This document shows, piece by piece, positions 26,694 through 35,484 of a stretch of DNA of 64,000 nucleotides. The notes beneath the pieces are model-generated. The model saw only the letters and a program-made list of their open reading frames with translations, searched no databases and had not been told where the DNA came from. The DNA comes from Nocardia aurea (lineage in GTDB: Bacteria > Actinomycetota > Actinomycetes > Mycobacteriales > Mycobacteriaceae): assembly GCF_003123685.1 (NCBI RefSeq), contig NZ_QCYJ01000084.1, positions 744,001 to 808,000 of the forward strand. The letters are read 5' to 3'. Numbering within the stretch: position 1 is the stretch's first letter; every line of letters begins with the position of its first letter. A program made the position numbers and the translations under genes.

Positions 26694-27467
26694 TCAGCGG
26701 GCGAACAGCAGTGCGCGCTTGACTTCCTGGATGGCCTTGGTGACCTCGATGCCTCGGGGGCACGCGTCGGTGCAGTTGAAGGTGGTGCGGCAGCGCCACA
26801 CGCCTTCGACGTCGTTGAGGATGTCGAGGCGTTCGCGGGCGCCCTCGTCACGGCTGTCGAAGATGAAGCGGTGCGCGTTCACGATCGCGGCCGGGCCGAA
26901 GTAGCTGCCGTCGCTCCAGTACACGGGGCAGGAGGTGGTGCAGCAGGCGCACAGGATGCACTTGGTGGTGTCGTCGAACCGGGCGCGGTCGGCCTGGCTC
27001 TGGATACGTTCACGGGTGGGCTCATTACCCGAGGTCATCAGGTAGGGCTTCACGGCGCGGAACGCGTCGAAGAACGGCTCCATGTTCACCACGAGGTCCT
27101 TCTCCACGGGCAGTCCGCGGATGGGCTCGACGGTGATGGTGAGGGTTTTGCCGTTCTTGGGCAGCATGTCCTTCATCAGGACCTTGCAGGCCAGCCGGTT
27201 CACGCCGTTGATCCGCATCGCGTCCGAACCGCAGACGCCGTGCGCACAGGAACGACGGAAGGTCAGCGTGCCGTCCAGGTAGGACTTGATGTAGATGAGC
27301 ACGTTGAGGAACCGGTCGGTCGACAACACCGGCACCTGGAACGAATCCCAGTGCGCGCCTTTGTCGTCCTCAGGGTTGAACCGCGCCACCTTGACGGTGA
27401 CCATGACCGATCCGTCGGGGACCGGAGCCGGTTTCTGCGAGGAGGGTGCCTCGGCTACAGCAGTCAT
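26694..27467 (-). CDS. sdhB: Succinate dehydrogenase iron-sulfur subunit
   Basis: 257-residue electron-transfer subunit of complex II, carrying the 2Fe-2S, 4Fe-4S and 3Fe-4S clusters that pass electrons from FAD to quinone. Seen: SCAHGVCGSD at residues 73-82 and Cys94 for the first cluster; CILCACCTTSCPVYW for the second; and CTDACPRGIEV for the third. The N-terminal ferredoxin domain starts near residue 22. The ATG overlaps the last base of sdhA, so translation is coupled. It is the last gene of the operon and is followed by a strong terminator. Confidence 0.97.
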   Translation of the reverse strand: MTAVAEAPSSQKPAPVPDGSVMVTVKVARFNPEDDKGAHWDSFQVPVLSTDRFLNVLIYIKSYLDGTLTFRRSCAHGVCGSDAMRINGVNRLACKVLMKDMLPKNGKTLTITVEPIRGLPVEKDLVVNMEPFFDAFRAVKPYLMTSGNEPTRERIQSQADRARFDDTTKCILCACCTTSCPVYWSDGSYFGPAAIVNAHRFIFDSRDEGARERLDILNDVEGVWRCRTTFNCTDACPRGIEVTKAIQEVKRALLFAR

Positions 27468-29233
27468 CAGTACTTACGCTCCATCGGCTCGTAACGGGTC
27501 TGCACCACCGGCTTGAAATCGAGGCGGATGTCGGAGATCAGATCCGCACCCTCCTTGTAGGCCATCGTGTGCCGCATGAAGTTCACGTCGTCGCGGTCCG
27601 GGTAGTCCTCGCGGGCATGGCCGCCGCGCGATTCCTTGCGGTTGAGCGCGCCGACGACGGTGACCTCGGCCAGTTCGAGCAGGAAGCCCAGCTCGACCGC
27701 CTCGAGCAGATCGCTGTTGTAGCGCTTGCCCTTGTCCTGCACGGTGATCCGCGCGTACCGCTCCTTGAGCGCGTGCACATCGGTCAGGGCCGTCTTGAGG
27801 GTGTCCTCGGTACGGAACACGGCGGCGTTCATATCCATCGTGTACTGCAGTTCGGTCCTGATATCGGCGACGCGCTCGGTGCCGTGATCGGACAGGATCA
27901 ACTCCAGCCAGTCCTGCACCATCTTCGCGGGCGTCTCCGGCATCTCGACGAATTCGGTGCGCAGGGCGTATTCCGCCGCGGCGATACCGGCGCGCCGACC
28001 GAAGACGTTGATGTCGAGCAGCGAGTTGGTGCCGAGACGGTTGGAGCCGTGCACCGAGACGCACGCGCATTCGCCCGCGGCGTACAGGCCGGGCACGACG
28101 TCGGTGTTGTTGCGCAGCACCTCGCCGCGGATCCGGGTCGGGATTCCGCCCATCACGTAGTGGCAGGTCGGCATGACCGGCACCAGCTCGTGCACCGGGT
28201 CGACGCCGAGGTAGGTACGGGCGAATTCGGTGATGTCGGGCAGTTTCTCCTCGAGCACGTCCGCGCCGAGGTGGGTCACGTCGATGTAGACGTAATCCTT
28301 GTTCGGCCCCGCGCCGCGGCCTTCGAGCACCTCGAGCACCATCGAGCGGGCGACGATATCGCGCGGCGCGAGGTCCTTGATGGTGGGGGCGTAGCGCTCC
28401 ATGAAACGTTCGCCGGATTCGTTGCGAAGGATGCCGCCCTCGCCGCGCACGGCCTCGGAGATGAGGATGCCGAGTCCGGCCAGGCCCGTCGGATGGAACT
28501 GGTGGAATTCCATGTCCTCGAGCGGCAGGCCCTTGCGGAACACGATCGCCATACCGTCACCGGTCAGCGTGTGCGCGTTCGAGGTGGTCTTGTACATGCG
28601 CCCGGAGCCGCCGGTGGCGAAGATGATCGCCTTGGCGTGGAAGACGTGGATGTCGCCGGTGGCCAGTTCGTAGGCGACGACGCCGGTCGCCACGGGGCCG
28701 CGGTCGGTCTCGCTCATGACCAGGTCGAGCACGTAGAACTCGTTGTAGAACTCCACGTCGTGCTTGACGCAGTTCTGGTACAGCGTCTGCAGGATCATGT
28801 GGCCGGTGCGGTCGGCGGCGTAACACGCGCGCCGGACCGGGGCCTTGCCGTGATCGCGGGTGTGGCCGCCGAAACGACGCTGGTCGATCTTGCCCTCGGG
28901 GGTCCGGTTGAACGGCAGACCCATCTTCTCGAGGTCCATCACCGCGTCGATGGCCTCCTTGGCCATGATCTCGGCGGCGTCCTGATCGACGAGGTAGTCA
29001 CCACCCTTGACGGTGTCGAAGGTGTGCCATTCCCAGTTGTCCTCTTCGACGTTCGCCAACGCCGCGCACATGCCGCCCTGCGCCGCGCCGGTGTGGCTGC
29101 GGGTCGGGTACAGCTTGGTCAGCACCGCCGTCCGAGTACGCGGACCCGCCTCGATCGCCGCGCGCATGCCGGCGCCACCGGCGCCGACGATCACGACGTC
29201 ATAGCGATGCTCCTGGATCCTGGAGTCACTCAT
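27467..29233 (-). CDS. sdhA: Succinate dehydrogenase flavoprotein subunit
   Basis: 588-residue catalytic subunit of membrane-bound complex II, oxidising succinate to fumarate. Seen: dinucleotide fold GAGGAGMRAAIEA at residues 17-29; His48 in RSHTGAAQGG, the residue that carries covalent FAD; EFHQFHPTGL; and RDIVARSMVLEV in the capping region, the Arg being a substrate ligand. SVHGSNRLGTNSLLD near the flavin is standard. Length is normal for the actinobacterial type. Downstream of sdhD by 16 bases and overlapping sdhB. The ATG is preceded by AGGAACAGGCCACCTCAC, a long spacing. Confidence 0.98.
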   Translation of the reverse strand: MSDSRIQEHRYDVVIVGAGGAGMRAAIEAGPRTRTAVLTKLYPTRSHTGAAQGGMCAALANVEEDNWEWHTFDTVKGGDYLVDQDAAEIMAKEAIDAVMDLEKMGLPFNRTPEGKIDQRRFGGHTRDHGKAPVRRACYAADRTGHMILQTLYQNCVKHDVEFYNEFYVLDLVMSETDRGPVATGVVAYELATGDIHVFHAKAIIFATGGSGRMYKTTSNAHTLTGDGMAIVFRKGLPLEDMEFHQFHPTGLAGLGILISEAVRGEGGILRNESGERFMERYAPTIKDLAPRDIVARSMVLEVLEGRGAGPNKDYVYIDVTHLGADVLEEKLPDITEFARTYLGVDPVHELVPVMPTCHYVMGGIPTRIRGEVLRNNTDVVPGLYAAGECACVSVHGSNRLGTNSLLDINVFGRRAGIAAAEYALRTEFVEMPETPAKMVQDWLELILSDHGTERVADIRTELQYTMDMNAAVFRTEDTLKTALTDVHALKERYARITVQDKGKRYNSDLLEAVELGFLLELAEVTVVGALNRKESRGGHAREDYPDRDDVNFMRHTMAYKEGADLISDIRLDFKPVVQTRYEPMERKY

Positions 29234-29249
29234 GTGAGGTGGCCTGTTC

Positions 29250-29681
29250 CTAACTGATGTTGGGGTCGAAGGTGAAGATGACGTAGGTGCCGACGCCCAT
29301 GATCAGGATCATCGAGATCGCCAGGGCGGTGTTGAGCCAGAACCGCGTCGAATCCTTGCGCGAGTAGTCCGCGATGACGGTGCGCAGGCCGTTGCCGCCG
29401 TGCAATTGGGCCAGCCACAGCATGGTGAGGTCCCAGATCTGCCAGAACGGGCTCGACCAGCGCCCCGCCACGAAGGCGAAGTTGAGTCGTTTCACGCCGC
29501 CGTCGAGCAGCAGCATGATCGTCATGTGGCCGAGCACGAGCACGATCAGCAGCAGGCCGGAGAAGCGCATGAAAAGCCACGCGTACTTCTCGAAGTTGTT
29601 GTTCGCGCGGGCGCGCGGGGAGCGGGGCAGGTCCAGGCTCGCGGGCCGGTCGTAGGACTTACCGAGTACAGGTGCGCTCAT
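29250..29681 (-). CDS. sdhD: Succinate dehydrogenase membrane subunit SdhD
   Basis: 143-residue membrane anchor with three helices. A 30-residue polar head (LGKSYDRPASLDLPRSP) precedes helix 1, FMRFSGLLLIVLVLGHMTIML, whose His52 could be a heme ligand. A second helix has LTMLWLAQLHGGNGLRTV, and the third ends ISMILIMGVGTYVIFTF. It anchors SdhA and SdhB with SdhC and forms the menaquinone site. The ATG at 29681 is used; the longer frame runs back through sdhC and is not real. It starts five bases after the sdhC stop, so the four genes are one operon in the order C, D, A, B. Confidence 0.93.
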   Translation of the reverse strand: MSAPVLGKSYDRPASLDLPRSPRARANNNFEKYAWLFMRFSGLLLIVLVLGHMTIMLLLDGGVKRLNFAFVAGRWSSPFWQIWDLTMLWLAQLHGGNGLRTVIADYSRKDSTRFWLNTALAISMILIMGVGTYVIFTFDPNIS

Positions 29682-29686
29682 AGAAA

Positions 29687-30085
29687 TCAGTGCTCCGTGA
29701 ACAGGTAGAAGAACATGCGGCCGATCGCGGGCGCGGCCAGCACCACGACGATCGCGAGAATGATCCAGAGCATCACGCGCTGGTACTTGGGACCCTTGGC
29801 CCAGAAGTCGACGAGGATCACCCGGACGCCGTTGAACGCGTGGAAGAGCACGCACACGACCAGGCCCATTTCCATCAACGCGACGATCGGGGTCTTGTAG
29901 GTCTCGATGGCCTCGTTGTACGCGTTCGGGCTGACGCGCACCAGCGCGGTGTCGAGCACGTGCACGAACAGGAAGAAGAAGAGGGTGACCCCGGTGATCC
30001 GGTGCAGCGCCCACGACCACATGCCGGGGTCGCCTCGGTACAGCGTCTTCCGCTTCGGCTGGGCCGGAGCTTCAATCGTGGTCAT
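29687..30085 (-). CDS. sdhC: Succinate dehydrogenase cytochrome b subunit SdhC
   Basis: 132-residue membrane subunit, three helices, that binds heme b and quinone with SdhD. Seen: SWALHRITGVTLFFFLFVHVLD near residues 24-45, with the Ser/His/Arg cluster used for quinone contact, and LFHAFNGVRVILVDF at 81-95, whose His82 is the expected heme ligand. It is the first gene of sdhCDAB. The ATG at 30085 follows TTGGAGGCGACCGCACTCT. The 279-base spacer upstream carries its promoter and that of divergent cdd. Confidence 0.95.
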   Translation of the reverse strand: MTTIEAPAQPKRKTLYRGDPGMWSWALHRITGVTLFFFLFVHVLDTALVRVSPNAYNEAIETYKTPIVALMEMGLVVCVLFHAFNGVRVILVDFWAKGPKYQRVMLWIILAIVVVLAAPAIGRMFFYLFTEH

Positions 30086-30364
30086 AGAGTGCGGTCGCCT
30101 CCAACGTCGTTGATGGACCCGGTTGCAAGTCCTAACGCAAGCTGCGTTGGGGGGTGAATGCCCAGGTGGCTACACTCCGGCCCGCCGCCGGGAACCTGAA
30201 CCGATCTGTTCTGAACTCTAATCCCCTGGCATTGACGGAACTAATTCGGCGTGCCGTGCGTTGCGCTACATTGGACGGACTTAGGCTTACCTTTCTTGAT
30301 GTGTAATGGGGTGCGCCGCAGTCCTCTCGCGCCCGTATTCGGCTGGTCACAGGGGAGGGTCCGT
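30086..30364. promoter_or_regulatory. Divergent promoter region of sdhCDAB and cdd
   Basis: 279 bases without a gene, relatively AT-rich near 30190-30310. Visible: GTTAGGACTTGC facing sdhC, the stretch TTAGGCTTACCTTTCTT near 30279-30296, which resembles half of an iron box but not a full one, and AGGGGAGGGTCC as the cdd ribosome site. I cannot fix a promoter. Confidence 0.35.
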
Positions 30365-30766
30365 ATGTCGGAAATCGACTGGAATGTATTGCGCGCCAAT
30401 GCTATTGAAGTCATGCGCAAAGCGTATGCACCGTACTCGCGGTTTCCGGTCGGCGCCGCGGCTCTCAGTGTCGATGGTCGAATTGTGAGCGGGTGCAATG
30501 TGGAAAATGTCTCATATGGATTAGGCCTGTGTGCCGAATGTGTACTCGTCGGTAACTTATTCGTGACCGGTGGCGGGCGTCTGACCGCCGTCTCCGTGAG
30601 CGATTCTCGTGGCGAAATCCTGATGCCGTGCGGTCGCTGTCGGCAACTGCTGTACGAACACGGCGGACCCGAACTCCTGGTCGATCATCGGGACGGCCCG
30701 GTACCGCTGCGACAGTTGTTGCCCGACGCTTTCGGCCCCGACGATCTGGACGCCGGACAGCGCTGA
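30365..30766 (+). CDS. cdd: Cytidine deaminase
   Basis: 133-residue zinc enzyme of pyrimidine salvage, (deoxy)cytidine to (deoxy)uridine; small tetrameric class. Seen: APYSRFPVGAAAL near residues 22-34, GCNVENVSYGLGLCAE with Cys56 and the proton shuttle Glu58, and PCGRC with Cys89 and Cys92. Length is normal. The ATG at 30365 follows AGGGGAGGGTCCGT. Codon use is unlike the neighbours: it has two TTA Leu codons (in GGATTAGGC and AACTTATTC) and many A/T-ending codons in its first half. This is rare in such high-GC genomes and may reflect transfer or a translational control codon. It heads a salvage group with deoA and add, as in mycobacteria. Confidence 0.96.
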   Translation: MSEIDWNVLRANAIEVMRKAYAPYSRFPVGAAALSVDGRIVSGCNVENVSYGLGLCAECVLVGNLFVTGGGRLTAVSVSDSRGEILMPCGRCRQLLYEHGGPELLVDHRDGPVPLRQLLPDAFGPDDLDAGQR

Positions 30767-30868
30767 CCTTCGGTCGGGCGGCTTCGGTCGCACCAGGAGC
30801 GGTCGCCTGTCCCGAATCCGGTCGGCTTCGACCACCGGGGAGGACGAATCCCGTGCCAGACTTTCGAT

Positions 30869-32158
30869 GTGACGGCACTGGACGCGGTTTCCATCATCAC
30901 GACCAAACGCGACGGCGGTGAACTGTCGGCCGCGCAGATCGACTGGGTGGTCGACGCCTTCACCAGGGGCGAGGTCGCCGACGAGCAGATGTCGGCGCTG
31001 GCGATGGCGATCGTATGGCGGGGAATGACCAGGCACGAGACCGCCCGCTGGACCGCGGCGATGATCGCCTCGGGCAGCAGGATGGATTTCACCGACCTGC
31101 CACGCCCGACGGTGGACAAACACTCGACCGGCGGCGTCGGCGACAAGATCACCCTGCCGCTGGCGCCACTGGTCGCGGCCTGCGGCGCGGCGGTACCGCA
31201 ATTGTCCGGGCGCGGGCTCGGTCACACCGGCGGCACCCTGGACAAACTGGAATCCATTCCAGGCTGGCGCGCCGATGTGTCGGTGGCGCGAATGCGCGAA
31301 ATCCTCACCGACCCCGCCATCGGCGCCGTGGTGTGCGCGGCGGGCGCCGATCTCGCGCCCGCCGATAAACGCCTCTACGCGTTGCGCGATGTCACCGGCA
31401 CCGTCGAATCCATTCCGTTGATCGCGAGTTCGATCATGAGCAAGAAGATCGCCGAAGGCACCGCGGCCCTGGTCCTCGACGTCAAGGTCGGCTCGGGCGC
31501 CTTCCTGAAAACCCTCGACGGCGCGCGCGAACTGGCGAGCGCCATGGTCGGACTCGGCACCGATTCCGGGGTGCGCACCGTCGCGCTGCTCACCGCGATG
31601 GACACCCCGCTCGGGAATACCGCCGGTAACGCGCTCGAGGTCGCCGAATCGGTGCGGGTACTCGCGGGCGGTGGCCCGGCCGACGTGGTCGAACTGACGG
31701 TGACGCTGGCCAGGGAGATGGTCGCGGCCGCTGGTATCGATATCGACCCGGCCGACGTCCTCGCCGACGGACGCGCGATGGATCACTGGCGCGCGATGGT
31801 CCGCGCCCAGGGCGGCGATCCGGACGCGGCGCTGCCGAAGGCCAGGCACACCGAGACCCTGCGGGCCGAGCGCGACGGCGTGCTGACCCGGCTCGACGCC
31901 ATGGGTGTGGGCATCGCCGCGTGGCGTCTCGGTGCGGGACGCGTCAGACAGGGCGAACCGGTGCAATTCGGCGCGGGGGTGGAAATGCACGCCAAACCCG
32001 GCGATCCGGTGTCGGCGGGGCAGCCGCTGCTCACCCTGCACACCGATACTCCCGAAACCTTCCCCGGCGCCGTCGCCGCGCTGGCGGACGCCTACGCGAT
32101 CGGGACCGAAGCACCCGCGCGGGTTCCGCTGGTACTCGACCGGATCGGCAACTCCTGA
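30869..32158 (+). CDS. deoA: Thymidine phosphorylase
   Basis: 429-residue enzyme splitting thymidine (and deoxyuridine) with phosphate into base and deoxyribose-1-phosphate. Seen: phosphate and substrate motif DKHSTGGVGDK at residues 83-93 and SGRGLGHTGGTLDKLES at 113-129, the thymidine/pyrimidine-nucleoside phosphorylase signature; SSIMSKKIAEG; and VKVGSGAFLKT. The C-terminal domain is complete. Start is the GTG at 30869, immediately before TALDAVSIITTKRDG; no better start exists. It is 102 bases after cdd, and the two may share a transcript. The deaminated products of cdd are its substrates. Confidence 0.96.
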   Translation: MTALDAVSIITTKRDGGELSAAQIDWVVDAFTRGEVADEQMSALAMAIVWRGMTRHETARWTAAMIASGSRMDFTDLPRPTVDKHSTGGVGDKITLPLAPLVAACGAAVPQLSGRGLGHTGGTLDKLESIPGWRADVSVARMREILTDPAIGAVVCAAGADLAPADKRLYALRDVTGTVESIPLIASSIMSKKIAEGTAALVLDVKVGSGAFLKTLDGARELASAMVGLGTDSGVRTVALLTAMDTPLGNTAGNALEVAESVRVLAGGGPADVVELTVTLAREMVAAAGIDIDPADVLADGRAMDHWRAMVRAQGGDPDAALPKARHTETLRAERDGVLTRLDAMGVGIAAWRLGAGRVRQGEPVQFGAGVEMHAKPGDPVSAGQPLLTLHTDTPETFPGAVAALADAYAIGTEAPARVPLVLDRIGNS

Positions 32159-32304
32159 GCGAGGCCGCGGCGTCACCGGTGGCGTGAGCGGCGTCTCGGC
32201 GCGTCGAACGCCGAAACGACCGCGAGCGTAATCACAGCCGCCCACGGTGTGACGTCTGTGCCAACTGCGCTGCCCGCGCCGTCGGGGGCGGCTAACGTGG
32301 ATTC

Positions 32305-33402
32305 ATGACAGGACCGATGCCTTTGACCCTTGCCTCGATCCGCCAAGCTCCCAAGGCACTGCTGCACGATCACCTCGACGGTGGTCTGCGGCCCGCGACC
32401 GTGCTGGAGCTCGCCGCCGATTGCGGTTACCAGGACCTACCCGCCTCCGACGAGCAATCCCTCGGCGAATGGTTCCGCAACGCCGCCGACAGCGGTTCGC
32501 TGGAACGCTATCTGGAGACCTTCGCCCACACCGTCGCGGTGATGCAGACCCCGGAAGGCCTGCGCCGGGTCGCCAAGGAATGCGCGGAGGATCTCGCCGC
32601 CGACGGCGTCGTCTACGCCGAAGTGCGTTTCGCGCCCGAACAGCATCTGGAACGCGGGCTCAGCCTGGACGAAGTCGTCGAGCACACCCTCGCCGGATTC
32701 CGCGAAGGTGAGGCCGCCGCCGCGGCCGCCGGTCACCCGATCGTGGTGACCTGTCTGCTGACCGCCATGCGCCACGCGGCGCGGTCACGGGAGATCGCCG
32801 AACTCACGGTGCGCTGGCGCGATCGCGGTGTGGGCGGATTCGATATCGCCGGCGCCGAGGCGGGCTATCCGCCCAGCCGTCATCTGGACGCCTTCGAATA
32901 CATGCGGGCCAACAGCGCGCATTTCACGATTCACGCCGGTGAGGCCTTCGGATTACCGTCTATCCACGAGGCGCTGGCTTTCTGCGGCTGCGACCGTCTC
33001 GGTCACGGTGTGCGGATCACCGACGACATCCAGGTGCCCGGCGCGATCGAGGACGCGAAATTGGGGCGGGTGGCGAACTATGTGCGGGATACGCGGATCC
33101 CGCTCGAATTGTGCCCGTCGTCGAATGTGCAGACCGGGGCGGTGCCGTCCCTGGACAAACATCCGTTCGACCTGCTCGCCCGGCTGCGTTTCCGCGTCAC
33201 CGTCAACACCGACAACCGATTGATGAGCGACACCACGATGAGCAACGAGATGCTCAAACTGGTCGAGACATTCGGTTACGGCTGGAGCGATCTGGAACGT
33301 TTCACCATCAACGCGATGAAATCCTCGTTCATCCCGTTCCCGGAACGGCTGCGGATCATCGACGACATCATCAAACCGGGATACGCCGTACTGCTCGGCT
33401 GA
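32305..33402 (+). CDS. add: Adenosine deaminase
   Basis: 365-residue zinc amidohydrolase converting adenosine and deoxyadenosine to inosines in purine salvage. Seen: His21-Asp-His23 in LLHDHLDGG (metal ligands), HAGE at 210-213 with the catalytic Glu, a His in RLGHGVRI, and the metal Asp in VNTDNRLMS. The family usually has two Asp there; the second is Asn, as I recall for other actinobacterial adenosine deaminases, so the enzyme should be active. ATG at 32305, 146 bases after deoA, so possibly its own promoter. A long imperfect hairpin follows at 33405-33469. Confidence 0.95.
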   Translation: MTGPMPLTLASIRQAPKALLHDHLDGGLRPATVLELAADCGYQDLPASDEQSLGEWFRNAADSGSLERYLETFAHTVAVMQTPEGLRRVAKECAEDLAADGVVYAEVRFAPEQHLERGLSLDEVVEHTLAGFREGEAAAAAAGHPIVVTCLLTAMRHAARSREIAELTVRWRDRGVGGFDIAGAEAGYPPSRHLDAFEYMRANSAHFTIHAGEAFGLPSIHEALAFCGCDRLGHGVRITDDIQVPGAIEDAKLGRVANYVRDTRIPLELCPSSNVQTGAVPSLDKHPFDLLARLRFRVTVNTDNRLMSDTTMSNEMLKLVETFGYGWSDLERFTINAMKSSFIPFPERLRIIDDIIKPGYAVLLG

Positions 33403-33404
33403 GC

Positions 33405-33469
33405 CGGATCGGCGCGCCATCGCACGGTCCGTGAGCCGGATCCGGTGCGGTGGCGCGCTGCCGATTCCG
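33405..33469 (+). terminator. Long imperfect hairpin after add
   Basis: The 21 bases 33405-33425 (CGGATCGGC...CGCAC) pair with 33445-33469 (GTGCGG...GATTCCG) with one mismatch and small bulges; loop of 19 bases. It begins two bases after the add stop. It may end the nucleoside salvage transcript, though it has no T-run. Confidence 0.6.
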
Positions 33470-33535
33470 ACATGTCACACCGTGTGGCGCCGCCTCGTCT
33501 ACTCGATGAACCGGATCGAGTCGGAGGAGAACACA

Positions 33536-34294
33536 ATGCGGATCGCGATTGTCGGAGCGAGTGGGCGGATCGGCCGCGAGGTCGTCGACGTGCTGAAGAA
33601 CAGGGGACACGACGTCGTGGCCGTCACCCGTTCGTCGGGTGTCGACGTCCATACCGGTCGAGGGCTCGAGCAGGCGCTGATCGGTGCGGAGGTGGTGGTC
33701 GACGCGGTGAACGCCGCCACCACCGAAACCGAGGCGGTGCGGGAGTTCTTCGGCACCGTCGCCACGAACGTGCGACGCGCCGCCGCCGAGGCGGGGGTGC
33801 GCCGGATCGTTCTGGTGTCGATCATCGGCATCGACCCGTTCACCAGCGGTCACTACGCGGGCAAACTCGCCCACGAACACGGCTATCTGGCGGGACCGGT
33901 TCCGGTGCGCGTCCTGCGCGCCGCGCAATTCCACGAATTCACCGAGATGATGCTGGACTGGACGACCAGCGGCGACACCGCCCACGTGCCGGAAGTCCGC
34001 ATCCAACTGGTCGCCGCCCGCACCGTCGCGGAACACCTGGCCGACCTGGCGGTCGACGAATCCGGTGCCGACCGCGTCGAGGTCGCGGGCCCCGAGGCAC
34101 TGAACCTCGCCGCCGCCGTCACGAAACTCGCGGCACGACGCGGTGCCCCGACACGGGTGACCGAGGTCTCCGACCCGAACGACCCCGACCAGCGACTCCA
34201 GGCCGAAGGCGCGTTGCTGCCCGGACCGGGCACGACACTGGCCGGGCCGACCTTCGACGAGTGGTTGGACCAGCACTACCCGTCGGCGAGGTAG
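33536..34294 (+). CDS. NAD(P)H-binding (NmrA/atypical SDR) protein
   Basis: 252-residue Rossmann-fold protein. Seen: MRIAIVGASGRIGREVVDVL, with the dinucleotide loop GASGRIG at residues 7-13, VTRSSGVDVHTG, and VLVSIIGIDPF. The sequence lacks the Tyr-x3-Lys pair in the usual place, though HYAGKLAHE gives Tyr-x3-Lys near 102-106, as in NAD(P)-dependent sugar epimerase relatives. It resembles the NmrA-like redox sensor and NAD(P)H-binding oxidoreductase families found beside stress genes. AGGAGA precedes the ATG at 33536 by nine bases. No partner gene is obvious; the minisatellite follows. Function unresolved. Confidence 0.78.
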   Translation: MRIAIVGASGRIGREVVDVLKNRGHDVVAVTRSSGVDVHTGRGLEQALIGAEVVVDAVNAATTETEAVREFFGTVATNVRRAAAEAGVRRIVLVSIIGIDPFTSGHYAGKLAHEHGYLAGPVPVRVLRAAQFHEFTEMMLDWTTSGDTAHVPEVRIQLVAARTVAEHLADLAVDESGADRVEVAGPEALNLAAAVTKLAARRGAPTRVTEVSDPNDPDQRLQAEGALLPGPGTTLAGPTFDEWLDQHYPSAR

Positions 34295-34339
34295 CCCGCA
34301 CGACGCCCCAGGTCTCGGTGTGGTTCGCCTTGCCCTCGA

Positions 34340-34690
34340 TCGGCTCGCGGGCCTGACCGGGCCTGTCGGACCGACCTCGTGGGACTGACCGGCTCGTGGG
34401 TGCGACTGCCTCGTGGGTCTGACCGGGCTTGTGGGTGCGACTGCCTCGTGGGTCTGACCGGGCTTGTGGGTCTGATCGGGCTTTGGGTCTGGACCGGCTT
34501 GTGGGTCTGGATTGGTGTGTGGGTCTGGATTGGTGTGTGGGTTCGATCGGTGTGTGGGACCGATCGGTGTGTGGGACCGATTGGCTTGTGGGACCTACCC
34601 GCCCCGCAGGACCGACCGGCTGGTGAGTGATGGGCTGCGGGACCGATCGGCTTGCGGGACTCGGCCGACTCGTGGACCCGACCGGGAGAA
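34340..34690. repeat. Degenerate 17-18 bp minisatellite
   Basis: Tandem units of the form GGCTTGTGGGTCTGACC, with variants GGTGTGTGGGTCTGGATT and GGTGTGTGGGACCGATC. A 35-base double unit is repeated exactly at 34396-34430 and 34431-34465. About fifteen units can be read before they fade into background. The gap from 34295 to 34775 contains no gene I accept: frames through it encode only repeats such as THTPIQTHKPVQT. It is probably a variable-number tandem repeat. Confidence 0.85.
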
Positions 34691-34775
34691 CCGCGCGATT
34701 CCGCCGCGGCGCTGTGGGCCGACGGGATACCCCGCCCTATACGGCTGCGAGCGGGCATTCGCTAGCGTGCCCGAC

Positions 34776-35432
34776 ATGACAGTGCTGCAGGTTCCTCGCC
34801 GTTTCAACGGGCCGCCGGATTCCGCCAACGGCGGCTACCTGGGCGGGTTGCTGGCCGATCAGCACGAGGCGGCGACCGTCACCGTGGTGCTGCGGAGTCC
34901 GCCTCCGCTGGATACCCCGCTGCTGGTGCGGGACGGGGCGCTGCTGCACGGCGATGTCGTGGTCGCCGAATCGAGTGTCGGCGTATTCGAGCACGAGGCG
35001 CCGCGGGCCGTGCCGTTCGCGACGGCCGGCGAGGCGTCGAGGTCGTATCGCTGCAACGAGACCTTCTCGAGCTGTTTCGTGTGCGGCAGCGCCCGCCCCG
35101 ACGGTCTGCGGATCGAACCGGGATCGGTCGGGGAGGGCCTGGTGGCCTCGCAGTGGATTCCGGACGCGTCGCTGTCGATCGGCACCGCGATCGTGTGGGC
35201 GGCGCTGGACTGCCCCGGCGGCTGGTCGCTGCCGGATATGGTCGAACGCCCCGCCGTACTCGGCAGGATGACCGCGATCGTGCCCGACCTGCCCGAGGTG
35301 GGCGAAGAGTGTGTCGCGGTCGGTGAACTCCACGGTGAGCAGGGACGCAAGGCGTTCGCGTCGTCGGCGGTCTACGGTGCCGACGGCCGACTGCTCGGCC
35401 GCGCCGAACAGGTGTGGATCCGGCTGAAATGA
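34776..35432 (+). CDS. Hotdog-fold thioesterase-like protein
   Basis: 218-residue protein with a weak hotdog pattern. Seen: FNGPPDSANGGYLGGLLAD near residues 9-27, TVTVVLRSPPPLDTPLLV, and SCFVCGSARPDGLRIEPG near 90-107, a Cys-Phe-Val-Cys-Gly motif that occurs in PaaI-type thioesterase relatives in actinobacteria. The second half includes ALDCPGGWSL. An acyl-CoA thioesterase or acyl-CoA-binding role is possible, but no catalytic residue can be fixed. Start is the ATG at 34776, 86 bases after the minisatellite; a longer frame running through the repeat is not credible. Convergent with the gene at 35485. Confidence 0.68.
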   Translation: MTVLQVPRRFNGPPDSANGGYLGGLLADQHEAATVTVVLRSPPPLDTPLLVRDGALLHGDVVVAESSVGVFEHEAPRAVPFATAGEASRSYRCNETFSSCFVCGSARPDGLRIEPGSVGEGLVASQWIPDASLSIGTAIVWAALDCPGGWSLPDMVERPAVLGRMTAIVPDLPEVGEECVAVGELHGEQGRKAFASSAVYGADGRLLGRAEQVWIRLK

Positions 35433-35484
35433 TCGTGCGGGCACCGAGCGGAATCGGTGCCGCACGATTCGTGTTCCGCCGCCC

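Noticed and set aside
30279..30297. Possible IdeR/DtxR iron box before sdhC and cdd
   Set aside because: Only half of the 19-base consensus matches (AGGCT then ACCT); too weak to call.
34340..34690. CRISPR array
   Set aside because: Repeat units abut each other without unique spacers and vary too much; no cas genes in the window.
34276..34758. 160-codon minus-strand frame with THTPIQT repeats, and plus-strand frames with VWIGVWV repeats
   Set aside because: Translation of the minisatellite; every frame is open because the repeat lacks stops. No ribosome site.
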